Below are positions 17,201-26,172 of a stretch of 64,000 nucleotides of DNA, piece by piece (position 1 is the stretch's first letter; each line of letters begins with the position of its first letter). The translations under genes and the position numbers were made by a program. The stretch is from contig NZ_JAMBEP010000003.1 of NCBI RefSeq assembly GCF_023374055.1, positions 186,001 to 250,000 on the forward strand, given 5' to 3'. This DNA comes from Luteimonas galliterrae (GTDB lineage: Bacteria; Pseudomonadota; Gammaproteobacteria; Xanthomonadales; Xanthomonadaceae). Under the pieces are notes generated by a model. The model had not been told where the DNA came from. It saw nothing but the letters and a program-made list of their open reading frames with translations, and did not search any database.

Positions 17201-20200
17201 TCCGAACCGACCACCACGCTGCGATCGTCCATCGCCTCGGACGATGCGCCGATCGCGATGCTGCGGTCGCCGTCCGAATGCGCCTGCACGCCGATCGCCA
17301 AGCTCTTGTAGCTGCTCGCGCGCGCGGTGGGGCCGACGGCGATCGCCATTTCGCCGGTCGCGGCGGAAACCGCGCCGATCGCGACCGTGCCGTATTCGCT
17401 GGCGACTGCGGCGACGCCGATCGCGGTGCTTTCCTGGCCCGAAGCGATCGTCGACCAGGTCTGCATTTCCTGGCTTTCCCAATCGAACACTTCCATTTGC
17501 CCGCCGATCGCAGTGGCGCTCTGGCCGCTGGCTTCCGATCCGACGCCGTAAGCCGAACTCCACTGCCCCGAAGCGGTGCTGTTCAGGCCGGATGCGGTCG
17601 AGTACGCGCCCAATGCCATCGCGCCGCTGCCCGTCGCCGTCGCGCCGTACGCCAACGCCGATGCGGCCGAGCCTACTGCGGTGGCGAAATCGCCATCGAC
17701 CGATGCGCCCTGGTCGTTGTCGGCGTCGCCGGTGGCGGCGAGGTATTTCACGCTGCCGGTGGCTTCTTCCAATTGCGACAGGTTGACCGCATCGGTGGCT
17801 TCGGTGCCCGCGGCGACATTGACGATCTGCCGTTCCGCGCCCGCCGATCCGACCGATACCGTGTTCTCGCGATCGGCGACGGAATACGCGCCGAGCGCGA
17901 CGCTGTTGACCGCACGCACATCGGTCTGCGCACCGAGCGCGGTGCCGCGCTCGACGCGCGCCTTGGCTTGGCGGCCGAACGCGCTGGAATACGCGCCCGC
18001 CGTGCCGGAGTACTGGCCGACCGTCGTGTTGGATTCGTCGTATGCGACCGCGTTCGCGCCGATGGCGACGCTGCGCGCACCTTGAGCCTGTGCGCTCGCA
18101 CCGACAGCGACCGCCAACACGCCGTAAGCGCGCGACTGGTTGCCGATCGCGATGGCCTTGTCGCCGCGCGCGGTGGAGGCCGAACCCAACGCGAGCGTCT
18201 GCCGGCCGCTGGCTTCGGAAGTGGCGCCGAGCGCGATCGCGCCGTATTCGGTGGCGTGGGCGGCGGTGCCGACGGCGACGGCTTGCTTGCCGGTCGCCTC
18301 GGTGCTCCAGGTTTCCCATTCCCAGGTGGTGCCGTTCATCACCTGCATCTGGCCGCCGATGGCGGTGGCGCCTTCGCCGGTCGCCTGGCTGCCCGCGCCG
18401 TACGCGGAACTATTGCTGGCGGAGGCCACACTGTTGATGCCCGTGGCGGTCGCGTTCTTTTCCAGTGCGAACGCGCCGCTGCCCAGCGCGGTCGCGCCGA
18501 AGTTCAGCGCCGATGCGGCCGAACCCACTGCGGTGGCGAAATCGCCTTCGACCGATGCGCCTTGATCGTTGTCGGCATCGCCGCTGGCGGCGAGGTACTT
18601 CACGCTGCCGGTCGCATCTTCCAACTGCGCAAGATTGACCGCGTCGGTGGCTTCGGTGCCCGCAGCGACGTGGATGATTTGCCGGTCGATCGCTTCGACC
18701 GGCACCGGCAACTGGCCGTTGTGGTCGCGCGCCGGCGTGCCGACGGACACGGCGTTCGCACGGTCCGCATACGAGAAGCTGCCGAGTGCGACCGAGTTCT
18801 GCACGCCCGGTGCGACTTCGCTGTTCGCGCCCAGCGCCATGCTGCCGTCGGCGCCGGGGAACACGATGCTGTTCCAGCCCAATGCGACGCTTTGAACGCC
18901 GCCGGTCGCGGACAGGCCGCCATAAGCCAGGCTCTCCGTGCCTTCGGCGACCGCCAAGCCGCCCATCGCGATGGTGCGATCGCCACGCGCCTGCGCTTGA
19001 TTGCCCAGCGCGGTGCTGAATACGCCGTACGCGCGCGATTCGCCGCCGACCGCGACGCTCCAATCGCCGCGAGCCGTGCTCGCCGCGCCGATCGCCGTCG
19101 ACGTTTCGCCGCTGGCTTCGGAGACGACGCCGATCGCCGTGCTGCCGTAGCTGGTCGCGCGCGCGGCGGTGCCGACCGCGGTGCTTTCCTGGCCCGAAGC
19201 TTCGGTCGACCAGATTTCCTCTTCCCAGGTCGAGCCGTTGATGACGACCATCTGCCCGCCGACCGCGACTGCGCTTTGCCCGGTCGCCTGGCTGCCGACG
19301 CCGTAAGCGGTGGCCCACTTCGCAGTAGCGGCGCTGTTGAAACCGGCCGCGGTGGCGTATTCGCCGAGCGCGAACGCGCCGCTGCCGAACGCGGTGGCGC
19401 CGAATTCCAGCGCCGATGCGGCCGAACCGACGGCGGTGGCGAAATCGCCTTCGGCCGCGGCGCCCTGGTCGTTGTCGGCATCGCCGTTGGCGGCGAGATA
19501 TTTGATGTCGTCGGTGGCTTCTTCCAACTGCGCGAGATTGACCGCGTCGTTGGCTTCGGTGCCGGCCTCGACGTGCGTGATCTGGCGGTTCTCCGGGAAG
19601 CCGTCCCAGTTCGGGCCGGCGCCCACCGACACGGTGCCGGCGCGATCGGCGACCGAACCCGCGCCGAGCGCGACGCTGTTTTCTGCCAACGCATTGGCGT
19701 AGAAGCCGATCGCGGTCGCGCCCTGCCCGTCGGCGAACGTACTGCCGCCGAGCGCGGTCGACCATTTCGAATTCGCGAACGCGCTTTCGCCGGCGGAAGT
19801 GGCGCTGACGTCGGTGGCGAATGCGTTCCAGCCCAGAGCGGTGGATTGAATGCCGGTCGCCTGCGCGGACGAACCGAATGCGGAAGCGCGTTCGGCCGAT
19901 GCGGTCGTTCCTATATGGCCGAAATACCCGCCTGCAGGACGGCTGCCGCCGACGGCCGTGCTCTGATCGCCGGTCGCCTTGGCCATGTCGCCGATCGCCA
20001 CACTGCTGGCGCCTTCGGCATTGGCGCGCGAACCGGCGGCCGTCGCCCATTGGCCGGATGCGGATGCCAGCGCACCCACCGCGGTGCCGAGTTCGCCCGC
20101 AGCCTGCGCGCCTGCGCCGAATGCGGCGGCGCCGATGCCGGAAGCGACGGTGACGCCTTCCAGCACGACCGGCTTGTTCGTTTCGGGATCGATGTATTCG

Positions 20201-21525
20201 TGGTGCAGCTCGCCGCCGACGGCCACACTGCTGGCGCCGGAAGCTTCGCTGAAGCCACCGAACGCGGCGCTATCGTCGCCCGAGGCGACGGCGTTGAAGC
20301 CGGTCGCGGTAGCATTCGCGCCCATCGCGAACGCGCCGCTGCCCAGGGCGCTGGCGCCGACGTCGCCGGCAAAGGCCGATTCGCCAACGGCGGTGGCATA
20401 GTCGCCGTCGACCGCCGCGGCATTGTCGCTATCGGCGCTGCCGCTGGCGGCGACGTAACGTGTCGCATCTTCCAGTTGCGCGACGTTCACCGCATCGGTG
20501 TCTTCGGTGCCGGCCGCGACATTCGCGATCTGGCGTTCGCTGCCGGCCTTGCCCACCGACACCGTGTTGGCGCGGTCGGCGACCGAATACGAACCGATCG
20601 CGACGCTGTGTTCGGCGGAAGCCTTGCTGTTTCCGCCCAGCGCGGTAGCGAAGTAGGCCGTCGCATCGCTGCCCGAACCGGTCGCGGTGGCGCCGATGCC
20701 GGTCGCCGTGGAATAGGCGCCCGTGGCCAACGCACCTTCGCCGTCGGCGTAGCTATTGGAACCCAGCGCGGTGCTGATCAGACCGTGCGCCTGGCTGGCC
20801 ACGCCCATGGCGATCGTCGATTCGCCGTCGGCCTTGGAGATCAGGCCCACGGCGATGCTGTTGAAACCGTCCGCGCTGGCCGCCTCGCCCAGCGCCATCG
20901 TGTTGTCGCCCAACGCTTGCGCGTCCGGCCCGATCGCAGTGGCGAAACTGCCCGCAGCGTTCGCGCCCGAACCCACCGCCACGGCGTGCGAGCCCTCGGC
21001 CTTGGTCTTCACCCAGCCGACGAAAGTGCTGTACTGACCGCCGATGGCGACCGATGAGCCGCCCGCCGCCTGCGCGCCGGCGCCGACCGCTACGTCGCTC
21101 AAGCCTTGCGCCTGCGCGGTGTGGCCTACTGCCAACGCATATTCGCCGGCGGTCGTCGCCTGGGTGCCGATGGCGATCGCGCTATAGCTGCCCGCCGTGC
21201 TTTCGCGGCCCATTGCGATGGCGCCGTGGCCATCGGCCTGGCTGCCGGCGCCGACCGCGATCGCAAGCTCGCCGCTGGCGACGGCGTCGTCGCTGCCGTC
21301 GCCCAGGCCATCCACCTGCACGTAACGCGAGCCTTCGGCGGCTTGCGCATCTGCGGTCGGAGCGGCGGCGCATTCGGTGCCGTCCGCTTCGTCGCCGGCC
21401 GGTTCCAGGCAAAGCGGGGGCGTTTCCTTGGATGAGGCCGGGGTTTCTTCGCCGGCGTGGGCGAGGCCGATGCCGGGACCGGACAACAGCAACAACAACG
21501 CGGCGTACAGCGGCGTGCGGTTCAT
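14278..21525 (-). CDS. Giant trimeric autotransporter adhesin (YadA-like)
   Basis: A 2415-aa surface adhesin. The short signal peptide (MNRTPLYAALLLLLSGPGIG..AHA) lacks the extended ESPR region that many trimeric autotransporters carry. Almost the whole length is YadA-head repeats of the pattern AxAxGxxSxAxGxxSxAxG, interrupted by eight neck (HIM) motifs of the form RQIxNVAAGTxxTDAVNxAQL (encoded near 20.47, 19.52, 18.62, 17.77, 16.88, 15.98, 15.50 and 14.65 kb). A short stalk (~residues 2270-2340, MAAVDDLRDLVGKRFDETGERIDRM) precedes the YadA anchor, a four-strand segment ending GLGFGW. Necks divide the head into modules of ~300 residues that are clearly duplicated. The gene follows the winged-helix/TPR regulator on the same strand by ~160 bp. 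It should mediate adhesion or biofilm; the ligand is unknown. Confidence 0.95.
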   Translation of the reverse strand: MNRTPLYAALLLLLSGPGIGLAHAGEETPASSKETPPLCLEPAGDEADGTECAAAPTADAQAAEGSRYVQVDGLGDGSDDAVASGELAIAVGAGSQADGHGAIAMGRESTAGSYSAIAIGTQATTAGEYALAVGHTAQAQGLSDVAVGAGAQAAGGSSVAIGGQYSTFVGWVKTKAEGSHAVAVGSGANAAGSFATAIGPDAQALGDNTMALGEAASADGFNSIAVGLISKADGESTIAMGVASQAHGLISTALGSNSYADGEGALATGAYSTATGIGATATGSGSDATAYFATALGGNSKASAEHSVAIGSYSVADRANTVSVGKAGSERQIANVAAGTEDTDAVNVAQLEDATRYVAASGSADSDNAAAVDGDYATAVGESAFAGDVGASALGSGAFAMGANATATGFNAVASGDDSAAFGGFSEASGASSVAVGGELHHEYIDPETNKPVVLEGVTVASGIGAAAFGAGAQAAGELGTAVGALASASGQWATAAGSRANAEGASSVAIGDMAKATGDQSTAVGGSRPAGGYFGHIGTTASAERASAFGSSAQATGIQSTALGWNAFATDVSATSAGESAFANSKWSTALGGSTFADGQGATAIGFYANALAENSVALGAGSVADRAGTVSVGAGPNWDGFPENRQITHVEAGTEANDAVNLAQLEEATDDIKYLAANGDADNDQGAAAEGDFATAVGSAASALEFGATAFGSGAFALGEYATAAGFNSAATAKWATAYGVGSQATGQSAVAVGGQMVVINGSTWEEEIWSTEASGQESTAVGTAARATSYGSTAIGVVSEASGETSTAIGAASTARGDWSVAVGGESRAYGVFSTALGNQAQARGDRTIAMGGLAVAEGTESLAYGGLSATGGVQSVALGWNSIVFPGADGSMALGANSEVAPGVQNSVALGSFSYADRANAVSVGTPARDHNGQLPVPVEAIDRQIIHVAAGTEATDAVNLAQLEDATGSVKYLAASGDADNDQGASVEGDFATAVGSAASALNFGATALGSGAFALEKNATATGINSVASASNSSAYGAGSQATGEGATAIGGQMQVMNGTTWEWETWSTEATGKQAVAVGTAAHATEYGAIALGATSEASGRQTLALGSASTARGDKAIAIGNQSRAYGVLAVAVGASAQAQGARSVAIGANAVAYDESNTTVGQYSGTAGAYSSAFGRQAKARVERGTALGAQTDVRAVNSVALGAYSVADRENTVSVGSAGAERQIVNVAAGTEATDAVNLSQLEEATGSVKYLAATGDADNDQGASVDGDFATAVGSAASALAYGATATGSGAMALGAYSTASGLNSTASGQWSSAYGVGSEASGQSATAIGGQMEVFDWESQEMQTWSTIASGQESTAIGVAAVASEYGTVAIGAVSAATGEMAIAVGPTARASSYKSLAIGVQAHSDGDRSIAIGASSEAMDDRSVVVGSDAIAYGEANTAVGQFAGTAGLDSSAFGRQAKSRVQGGTALGAQSDVLAENAVALGAYSVADRANTVSVGSAYEIVDSDGYPIGPFQRQITNVAAGTEDFDAVNVAQLNEVAGDMKYVAANGSEDDDQGASADGDFTTAVGSAASASELGATAFGSGAFALGEYATAAGFNSTASAKWATAYGVGSQATGQSAVAVGGQMVVWDGNTGEEQIWSTEASGQESTAVGTAARATNYGSTAIGVVSEASGEASTAIGAASTARGDWSVAVGGESRAYGVFSTALGNQAQARGDRTIAMGGLSVAEGTESLAFGGLAATGGTQSVALGWNSIVFPGADGSMALGANSEVAPNVSNSVALGNNSYVDRANAVSVGTIARVHDGQLPIDVEAIDRQIIHVAAGTEATDAVNLAQLQEVADQVGEGNRYFKADGLEDDDAQISGKYAVAAGARSSARGTGTTAMGGSALADGQYATAVGFGSNAMEDDSVAVGAGARASAAGADAFGGSSRASGVNSTAIGTGSYAGAANSVALGAGSVANRANAISVGAAGVERQITNVAAGTADTDAVNVRQLREAGLVGEDGITKGAVSYDDVNKDSLTLAGEDGTALRNIKAGVVSADSGDAINGSQLFGAQRGMADALGGGSTVNAAGAIVGTSFNVMGGAFGNVGDALEALDRGWSSLDGRVTALEDAGPGEQPGGGNSGHVAVDGAGDGSDDASVNQGTGAVAVGSNASAGGNNGTAIGGNAVAVGAGDTAIGGNAKVHADGSTAVGANSTIAVAGTNAVAMGEGSSVQAASGTSLGQGAKVGAGATGAVALGQGSVADRANTVSVGSAGHERQVANVADGSRDTDAANVRQVNAGDAKTLTQSKAYTDARFQEAMAAPMAAVDDLRDLVGKRFDETGERIDRMGAMNAAMINMATSAAGVNKQNRVGVGAGFSGNAQALSVGYQRAINDSATITIGGAFSDEESSAGVGLGFGW
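15978..20474 (-). repeat. Five tandem ~0.9-kb coding modules in the adhesin gene, order A-B-B'-A'
   Basis: Measured between neck motifs, the modules are about 950, 905, 851, 889 and 901 bp. In protein order the first (19.52-20.47 kb) is distinct. Then come A (18.62-19.52), B (17.77-18.62), B' (16.88-17.77) and A' (15.98-16.88). A and A' share long near-identical protein stretches (for example GGLxVAEGTESLA, SIVFPGADGSMALGANSEVAP) that B modules lack. B and B' share SAFGRQAKxRVxxGTALGAQ. The paired copies differ at many synonymous positions, so the duplications are not recent. Confidence 0.85.
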
Positions 21526-21685
21526 TTCTGATCGATCTCCAGGAGTGGATGGCGCGGGGGGGACTGCGACTGTCGGCAGGTGCTAACACCCACCTTCGAC
21601 AGGACGCGAGACCCTTCCACGGCCACTCCTGACCGTCACTCTCAGTGCATTACTGTTTCGCTACACCGCGAATTCTTGTTGTTTT

Positions 21686-24031
21686 TCAGTTGGTTGCGGA
21701 TGCATTTCGCGGTTGCGCCGATGGCTCAAGGGTGAGCTCGGCAGGAATCGTCCGTTCCCCCGCCAGGCGCCGCGCCTGGGTCAAAGCCGCGCGCCAGGGT
21801 TCGATCTGGCCCTCGGCGCGGAACAGCCGCAGCTGCAGCATGGCCAACTCGAAATCCCGCGTCGCCCACGGCGCCACCCGGCCGATCAGCGCGCCGGCTT
21901 CCCCGTAACGGCCCTGCGACAGCAGCCATTGCGCCTGCGCGGAGACGGCTTCGGCGATATCGGCCGGCGTGCCGCCGCGTTCGGCCAGGGCGAGCGCCGC
22001 GGCGAACTCGCGTTGCGCGTCCGGCTTTTCGTCTCGCGCCGCATGCCCGATCGCGCGGATCAGCAGTCCGGGCAAGGAATCGGCCGAAGGCGGCGGCGCG
22101 AATTGCGGACGCGGCAGGTCGGCCTCCGCTGCGGCCTGCAACCATCGCAATTGCGTCCATTCGCGCAAAGTCGGGCTTTGTTCCGGCGACCAGTCGCGCA
22201 GCGCGCGTTCGGCCAGCACCGCGGCCGAGCGGGCGTCGCCGCCGCGCCGGGCCAAGTCGGCCATCAGGTATTCGCGCTGGTGGGTTTCGGCCAGGATCGG
22301 CACCGCGGCGGCAGGCAGCAGCAACAACTCGCGCGCTTCGCGGATGCGGCCCACCGCCATCAGCGCTTCGGCGCGGCCCAGGATCGTCCTGGCGCGCACG
22401 GCGGGATCGCGGATGCGGCCGAGCAAGGCGTACAGGCGTTCGCTTTCTTCCAGCGCCGCATCGTTTTCGAGCAGGCCCAGTTGCGCGCTGGTCAGCAGCC
22501 AGCGCGCACCGGCGAGTTCGTTGACGGCGCCCATCGATTCGAACACCGGCACGGCGGCGCGGTAGTAGCCGATCGCCGCCGCAGGACGGCCGCGATCCAT
22601 TTCAACGCTGCCCAGATTGGCGTCGACCCGGGCCACCGCCAGCAAGTCGCCGGCGCGCACCTGATAGATGCGCGCCTGCCCGAGATCGGCCAGCGCGCGG
22701 TCGAAGCGGCCTTGCGCCGAATGGGTGACGGCGCGGCCGGTCAGCGCCTGGCCCAGCTCGGCGGCGTAAGGCGTAGCCTGCAACAGCTGCACCGACTGGT
22801 CGAAACTGAGCTCGGCATCGGCGAAACGCCCCAGCCGCACCAGCGAGGCGCCGCGCGCATTCAGCAGGCGCGCATGGAACAACGGGTCCTGCGCGGTCTG
22901 CGGCTGCGCCAGCAGCGCATCGACCGTGGCCAGGCTGCGCTTGTAGTCGCCGGCGCGAAAATCCACCTGGCCCAGCCGGTAGCGCAACTGGGGCAGGTTG
23001 CGCTGCAGTTCGGGCGCTTCGTTGAGGATGCGGCGCGCGGTGTCCAGTTCGTTGGCCAGCATCGCCGACTGTGCGCGCAGCAGCCGCTCGGCCAGCGCGG
23101 GTGCGTCGTTCTTGTCATAAGGCAGGCTGCGCCCGAAGGCGGCGAGCAGGCGATCGGTGGCTAGGCGCGCGGCATCGATCAGACGGGCATGACGGGCCTG
23201 CGCACGCTGCACCGGCCGATCGCGATCCACCACTTCCAGATCCACGTGCCACAGACCTTGGCGGTGCGCGATGCGTCCGCTCACGCGGCCACGGCCCTGT
23301 TGCGCGCTGGCGCTGCGTTGCGCGATGGCGCCGAGCGTGGCCTCGCTGGACAAGACCCGGATGCCGGCGCGGCGCATGCGGTCGGCGACGAAATCCATCA
23401 GCCCCAATCGCGCCCAGGCGATGTCGCCCGGGCCGGTCACCTGCATCGGCAGCACCATGAAGGCGTCTTCGGCGACCGTCGCCTGCGCGGATGTCGGCGG
23501 CGCGCTGCGCAGCAGGACGCCGGCCAGCATGCCGATGCCGATGCACGCGACCACCACCGCCGCGATCAGGATCGGCAGCCTGCCTTTGGCGCGAGGCGGC
23601 AGCGACGACGGCGCGTCGGACGAGGCCGGCGGCTGCGCTTCAACGGATGCGGGCGCGATCGGCGCCACCGACACGGACGCATATTCGCTTTCGGCGCCGC
23701 CCTCCGGCGCGGTTTCCACCACCACCGGCGCCACCCAGGAAAAACCGTAGCGCGGCACGGTGCGGATGTAGCGCTGCTCGTGGCCGTCGTCGCCGATCGT
23801 GCGCCGCGCGCGCAGCACGATCTGGCCCAGTTGGGCGTCGGACACGTCGGCGCGGCCGAATACGGCGCGCACCAGCTCGTCGCGGTGCACGGCGCGGTCG
23901 CGGTGTTCGATCAGGCAGGTCAGGCACTCGAATACGCGCGCGGGCAAGGCGACGATTTCGTCGCCGCGCATCAACTCGCGCTTGCCCAGGTCTAAGCTGT
24001 ATTCGCCGAAGCGGTACGCGACGATGTTCAT
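21686..24031 (-). CDS. Membrane-anchored winged-helix (OmpR/ToxR/CadC-type) regulator with TPR region
   Basis: A 781-aa transcription regulator. Residues ~5-105 form an OmpR/PhoB-type winged helix (FGEYSLDLGKRELMRG, VFECLTCLIEHRDRAVHRDELVRAVF, QRYIRTVPRYGFSWV). A Pro/Ala-rich linker leads to one membrane helix (LPILIAAVVVACIGIGMLAGVLL, ~150-175). The large C-terminal half is helical with many TPR-like units (for example LLRAQSAMLANELDTARRIL, YRAAVPVFESMGAVNELAGA) and would be periplasmic. The layout resembles CadC/ToxR one-component sensors, with TPRs as the sensing part. The start MNIVAYRFG fits family starts better than an ATG four codons upstream. It lies just upstream of, and co-oriented with, the adhesin gene and may control it. 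Confidence 0.85.
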   Translation of the reverse strand: MNIVAYRFGEYSLDLGKRELMRGDEIVALPARVFECLTCLIEHRDRAVHRDELVRAVFGRADVSDAQLGQIVLRARRTIGDDGHEQRYIRTVPRYGFSWVAPVVVETAPEGGAESEYASVSVAPIAPASVEAQPPASSDAPSSLPPRAKGRLPILIAAVVVACIGIGMLAGVLLRSAPPTSAQATVAEDAFMVLPMQVTGPGDIAWARLGLMDFVADRMRRAGIRVLSSEATLGAIAQRSASAQQGRGRVSGRIAHRQGLWHVDLEVVDRDRPVQRAQARHARLIDAARLATDRLLAAFGRSLPYDKNDAPALAERLLRAQSAMLANELDTARRILNEAPELQRNLPQLRYRLGQVDFRAGDYKRSLATVDALLAQPQTAQDPLFHARLLNARGASLVRLGRFADAELSFDQSVQLLQATPYAAELGQALTGRAVTHSAQGRFDRALADLGQARIYQVRAGDLLAVARVDANLGSVEMDRGRPAAAIGYYRAAVPVFESMGAVNELAGARWLLTSAQLGLLENDAALEESERLYALLGRIRDPAVRARTILGRAEALMAVGRIREARELLLLPAAAVPILAETHQREYLMADLARRGGDARSAAVLAERALRDWSPEQSPTLREWTQLRWLQAAAEADLPRPQFAPPPSADSLPGLLIRAIGHAARDEKPDAQREFAAALALAERGGTPADIAEAVSAQAQWLLSQGRYGEAGALIGRVAPWATRDFELAMLQLRLFRAEGQIEPWRAALTQARRLAGERTIPAELTLEPSAQPRNASATN

Positions 24032-24161
24032 GCTTGCGCGCAAAGCCGCGCCGGCCTGGCGGCGCAGCGGGCTATGTGATGATGAGATCCGTCCGTGGAC
24101 TCCGAGTGGAAGGTTTGCGCGACCAGCGTCATCGTCCCGGCAATGTAATGCGGCCCCGATT

Positions 24162-24887
24162 CTACGTCGACTTTTCCGGCACCGCGTTCGATGACCACAA
24201 ACGCTTCAGGTCTTGCGCATCCAACGGGCGCCAGCGGCCTTCTTCGAGCCCGTTCAGCATCAATCCGCCTACCGCCGCGCGGTGCAGCGCCTCGACATGG
24301 TTGCCCACCGCAGCGAACATGCGGCGCACCTGGTGATAGCGGCCTTCGGTGAGCGTCAGCCGCACTCGTGTGGGGCCCAGCGATTCCAGGCGGGCCGGCT
24401 GCAGCGGCGTCTGCTCCGATTCCAGCATCAGCGTGCCGCCGGCGAACAGCGCGGCCTCGTCTCCGCGCAGCGGCGCAGCCAGCGTGGCTTCGTAGACCTT
24501 GGGCAGGTGCGATTTGGGCGAGACGACGCGGTGCAGCAGCGCGCCGTCGTCGGTCATCAGCAGCAGGCCGCTGGTGTCGCGGTCGAGACGGCCGACCGTG
24601 GACAGCAGCGGCGAGCGCGCTGCGAAACGCGCCGGCAACAAGTCGTAGACCAGGCGGCCGCGGTCCTTGGTGGAGCAGGTGTAGCCGACCGGCTTGTGCA
24701 GCATCAGCACCAGGCCCGGCGGCGGATCGAGCGGCTCGCCGTCGATGCGCACGTCGCCATGCGCGACCGTATCGTCGGCGTAGAGCACCTCGCCTTGCGG
24801 ATCGGTGATGCGGCCCTCGCGGAACATCGCCGCTACCTGCTTGCGGCTGCCGTAGCCGAGATTGGCGATCAGCTTGACCAGTTTCAT
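24162..24887 (-). CDS. rsuA: 16S rRNA pseudouridine(516) synthase RsuA
   Basis: A 241-aa pseudouridine synthase of the RsuA/RluB/E/F family that isomerises U516 of 16S rRNA. The N-terminal S4 RNA-binding domain (~1-60) includes LIANLGYGSRKQVAAMFREG. The catalytic Asp102 lies in VGRLDRDTSGLLLMTDDG, the same number as in the E. coli enzyme. The C-terminal RLTLTEGRYHQVRRMFAAVG motif is typical. The rsmC-like methyltransferase lies 13 bp upstream on the same strand, so two rRNA modification genes probably share a transcript. Confidence 0.94.
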   Translation of the reverse strand: MKLVKLIANLGYGSRKQVAAMFREGRITDPQGEVLYADDTVAHGDVRIDGEPLDPPPGLVLMLHKPVGYTCSTKDRGRLVYDLLPARFAARSPLLSTVGRLDRDTSGLLLMTDDGALLHRVVSPKSHLPKVYEATLAAPLRGDEAALFAGGTLMLESEQTPLQPARLESLGPTRVRLTLTEGRYHQVRRMFAAVGNHVEALHRAAVGGLMLNGLEEGRWRPLDAQDLKRLWSSNAVPEKST

Positions 24888-24900
24888 GCGCGCATCCGCT

Positions 24901-25941
24901 TCATCGGCCGGCCTTGATCGCTTCGATCGCTTTGAAGCCGTCCTGTTGCGCTACCGTGCGCACGCTGCCGAAGCGGGCGTCCAGCACGGACTCGTAGGGC
25001 AGATGGCGATTGGCGACCAGCCATAAACGGCCGCCGGGTTTCAGCGCGTCCGCCGCCGCGGCGATGAACCGGCGGCCGATGTCCGGGCGGTCGGCGCGGC
25101 CCTGCGCGTGAAACGGCGGATTGCTGACGATGAAGTCGTAGCGTTGCGGCAAGCCGGCAGTTACGTCATGCCAATGGAAGCCCAGCGTCGCCGACGATGC
25201 GATCTTGCGCATATTGATGCGCGCCAGATCCAGCGCACGCGCTTCGGCTTCGTACAGATCCAACGCGGCCACGCGCGGATTGCGCGCCAGCGTTTCCGCG
25301 GCGAGATAGCCGTAGCCTGCGCCGAGGTCGGCGCCTACGCCAGCCAGGTCGTCGGGCAGATGCCGCGCGAGCAGCGCCGAGGCGGCATCGACGCGATCCC
25401 AGGCGAACACGCCGGGACGGCTGACGAAGCGTCCGTCGAGGATCGGCCGCGGCGCATCCAGCGCCTGCCACTGGGCGGCCAATGCTTCGTCCGCCGCGTC
25501 GTTCAGAGGGCCGGTCCAGAACACGCGGCATTTGTTCTTGGACAGCGTCTGCAGCGGGCCGCCGATGCGCGCCAGATCCGCTTCGCCGGATTTGGCGCCT
25601 TCGTCGTTGGCCATGCTCGCCACGACGATGCCGCCGGGTTGCAGACGCGAGATCGCTTCGGCGAACAAGGCGCGCGCTTCGTCGCGTTGCCTGGGCGGGA
25701 GCACCAGCGCCAGCGGGAAGCGGCGCTGCGTATCGTCGGTATCCAGACCGGAGCGCTGCAGGCGGTCGTACTCGGGCTTGAAACTCTGCACGCAGACCAG
25801 GCCCGGCAGCGGCTGGCGATGCAAAGGCCAGCCGTCGCGAGCGCGCAGGAATAATGCACCGTCGTCGGGCCAGGCCAGGGCGCCGCTTGCGAAAGGCAGG
25901 AGCAGCGTTTCCAGCGGCGAGTCGTTGCCGTCAGTCGACAT
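24901..25941 (-). CDS. rsmC: RsmC-like 16S rRNA (guanine-N2)-methyltransferase
   Basis: A 346-aa protein with two methyltransferase-like halves, as in RsmC: a degenerate N-terminal half (LETLLLPFASGALAW...) and a catalytic C-terminal half. The latter has the SAM-binding motif GVGADLGAGYGYLA and the N2-guanine methyltransferase motif NPPFHAQG. RsmC methylates G1207 of 16S rRNA; RsmD/RlmG relatives share the motif, so the target site is inferred. Pairing with rsuA supports an rRNA role. Confidence 0.87.
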   Translation of the reverse strand: MSTDGNDSPLETLLLPFASGALAWPDDGALFLRARDGWPLHRQPLPGLVCVQSFKPEYDRLQRSGLDTDDTQRRFPLALVLPPRQRDEARALFAEAISRLQPGGIVVASMANDEGAKSGEADLARIGGPLQTLSKNKCRVFWTGPLNDAADEALAAQWQALDAPRPILDGRFVSRPGVFAWDRVDAASALLARHLPDDLAGVGADLGAGYGYLAAETLARNPRVAALDLYEAEARALDLARINMRKIASSATLGFHWHDVTAGLPQRYDFIVSNPPFHAQGRADRPDIGRRFIAAAADALKPGGRLWLVANRHLPYESVLDARFGSVRTVAQQDGFKAIEAIKAGR

Positions 25942-25995
25942 GAGGCGAGTACAGGAATTTCATGCGGCGATTCTACAAGGCCGCGCGAACCCGCC

Positions 25996-26154
25996 CCCCT
26001 CTCCCGCTTGCGGGAGAGGGCTGGGGTGAGGGCGCGCGAGGTTTCAAATCGCGTCAAATCAATCAATGAGCGGCGCGTTGGACTTCGAACGTTTGACGCG
26101 ACCTGCCCCTATCGCGTGCCCTCACCCAACCCTCTCCCGCACGCGGGAGAGGGC
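25996..26154. repeat. Inverted repeat pair, CCCTCTCCCGC / GGTGAGGGC family
   Basis: One unit (25996-26036: CCCTCTCCCGC hairpin then CTGGGGTGAGGGC) and an inverted unit (26115-26154: GCCCTCACCCAACCCTCTCC...) bracket ~80 bp of non-coding DNA between genes of the same strand. Each unit also contains its own hairpin (CTCCCGC-TTG-CGGGAG). The same family occurs near 44.2 kb. The spacer carries no gene I can support. Confidence 0.85.
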
Positions 26155-26172
26155 CAAAGCAGAGCGCAGCGC

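Noticed and set aside
15319-21057. 1912-codon plus-strand open frame antisense to the adhesin
   Set aside because: Its composition (Arg/Ala/Asp/Gly-rich, no domain) is the shadow of the highly biased repetitive adhesin codons. No ribosome-binding site or fold is seen, and the opposite strand has signal peptide, necks and anchor.
14278-21525. Adhesin repeats as a CRISPR-like array
   Set aside because: The repeats are in-frame coding modules of variable length, not short direct repeats with unique spacers. No cas genes are present.
23189-23995. Plus-strand frame antisense to the winged-helix regulator
   Set aside because: His/Arg-rich shadow composition with no domain, opposite a clear regulator sequence.
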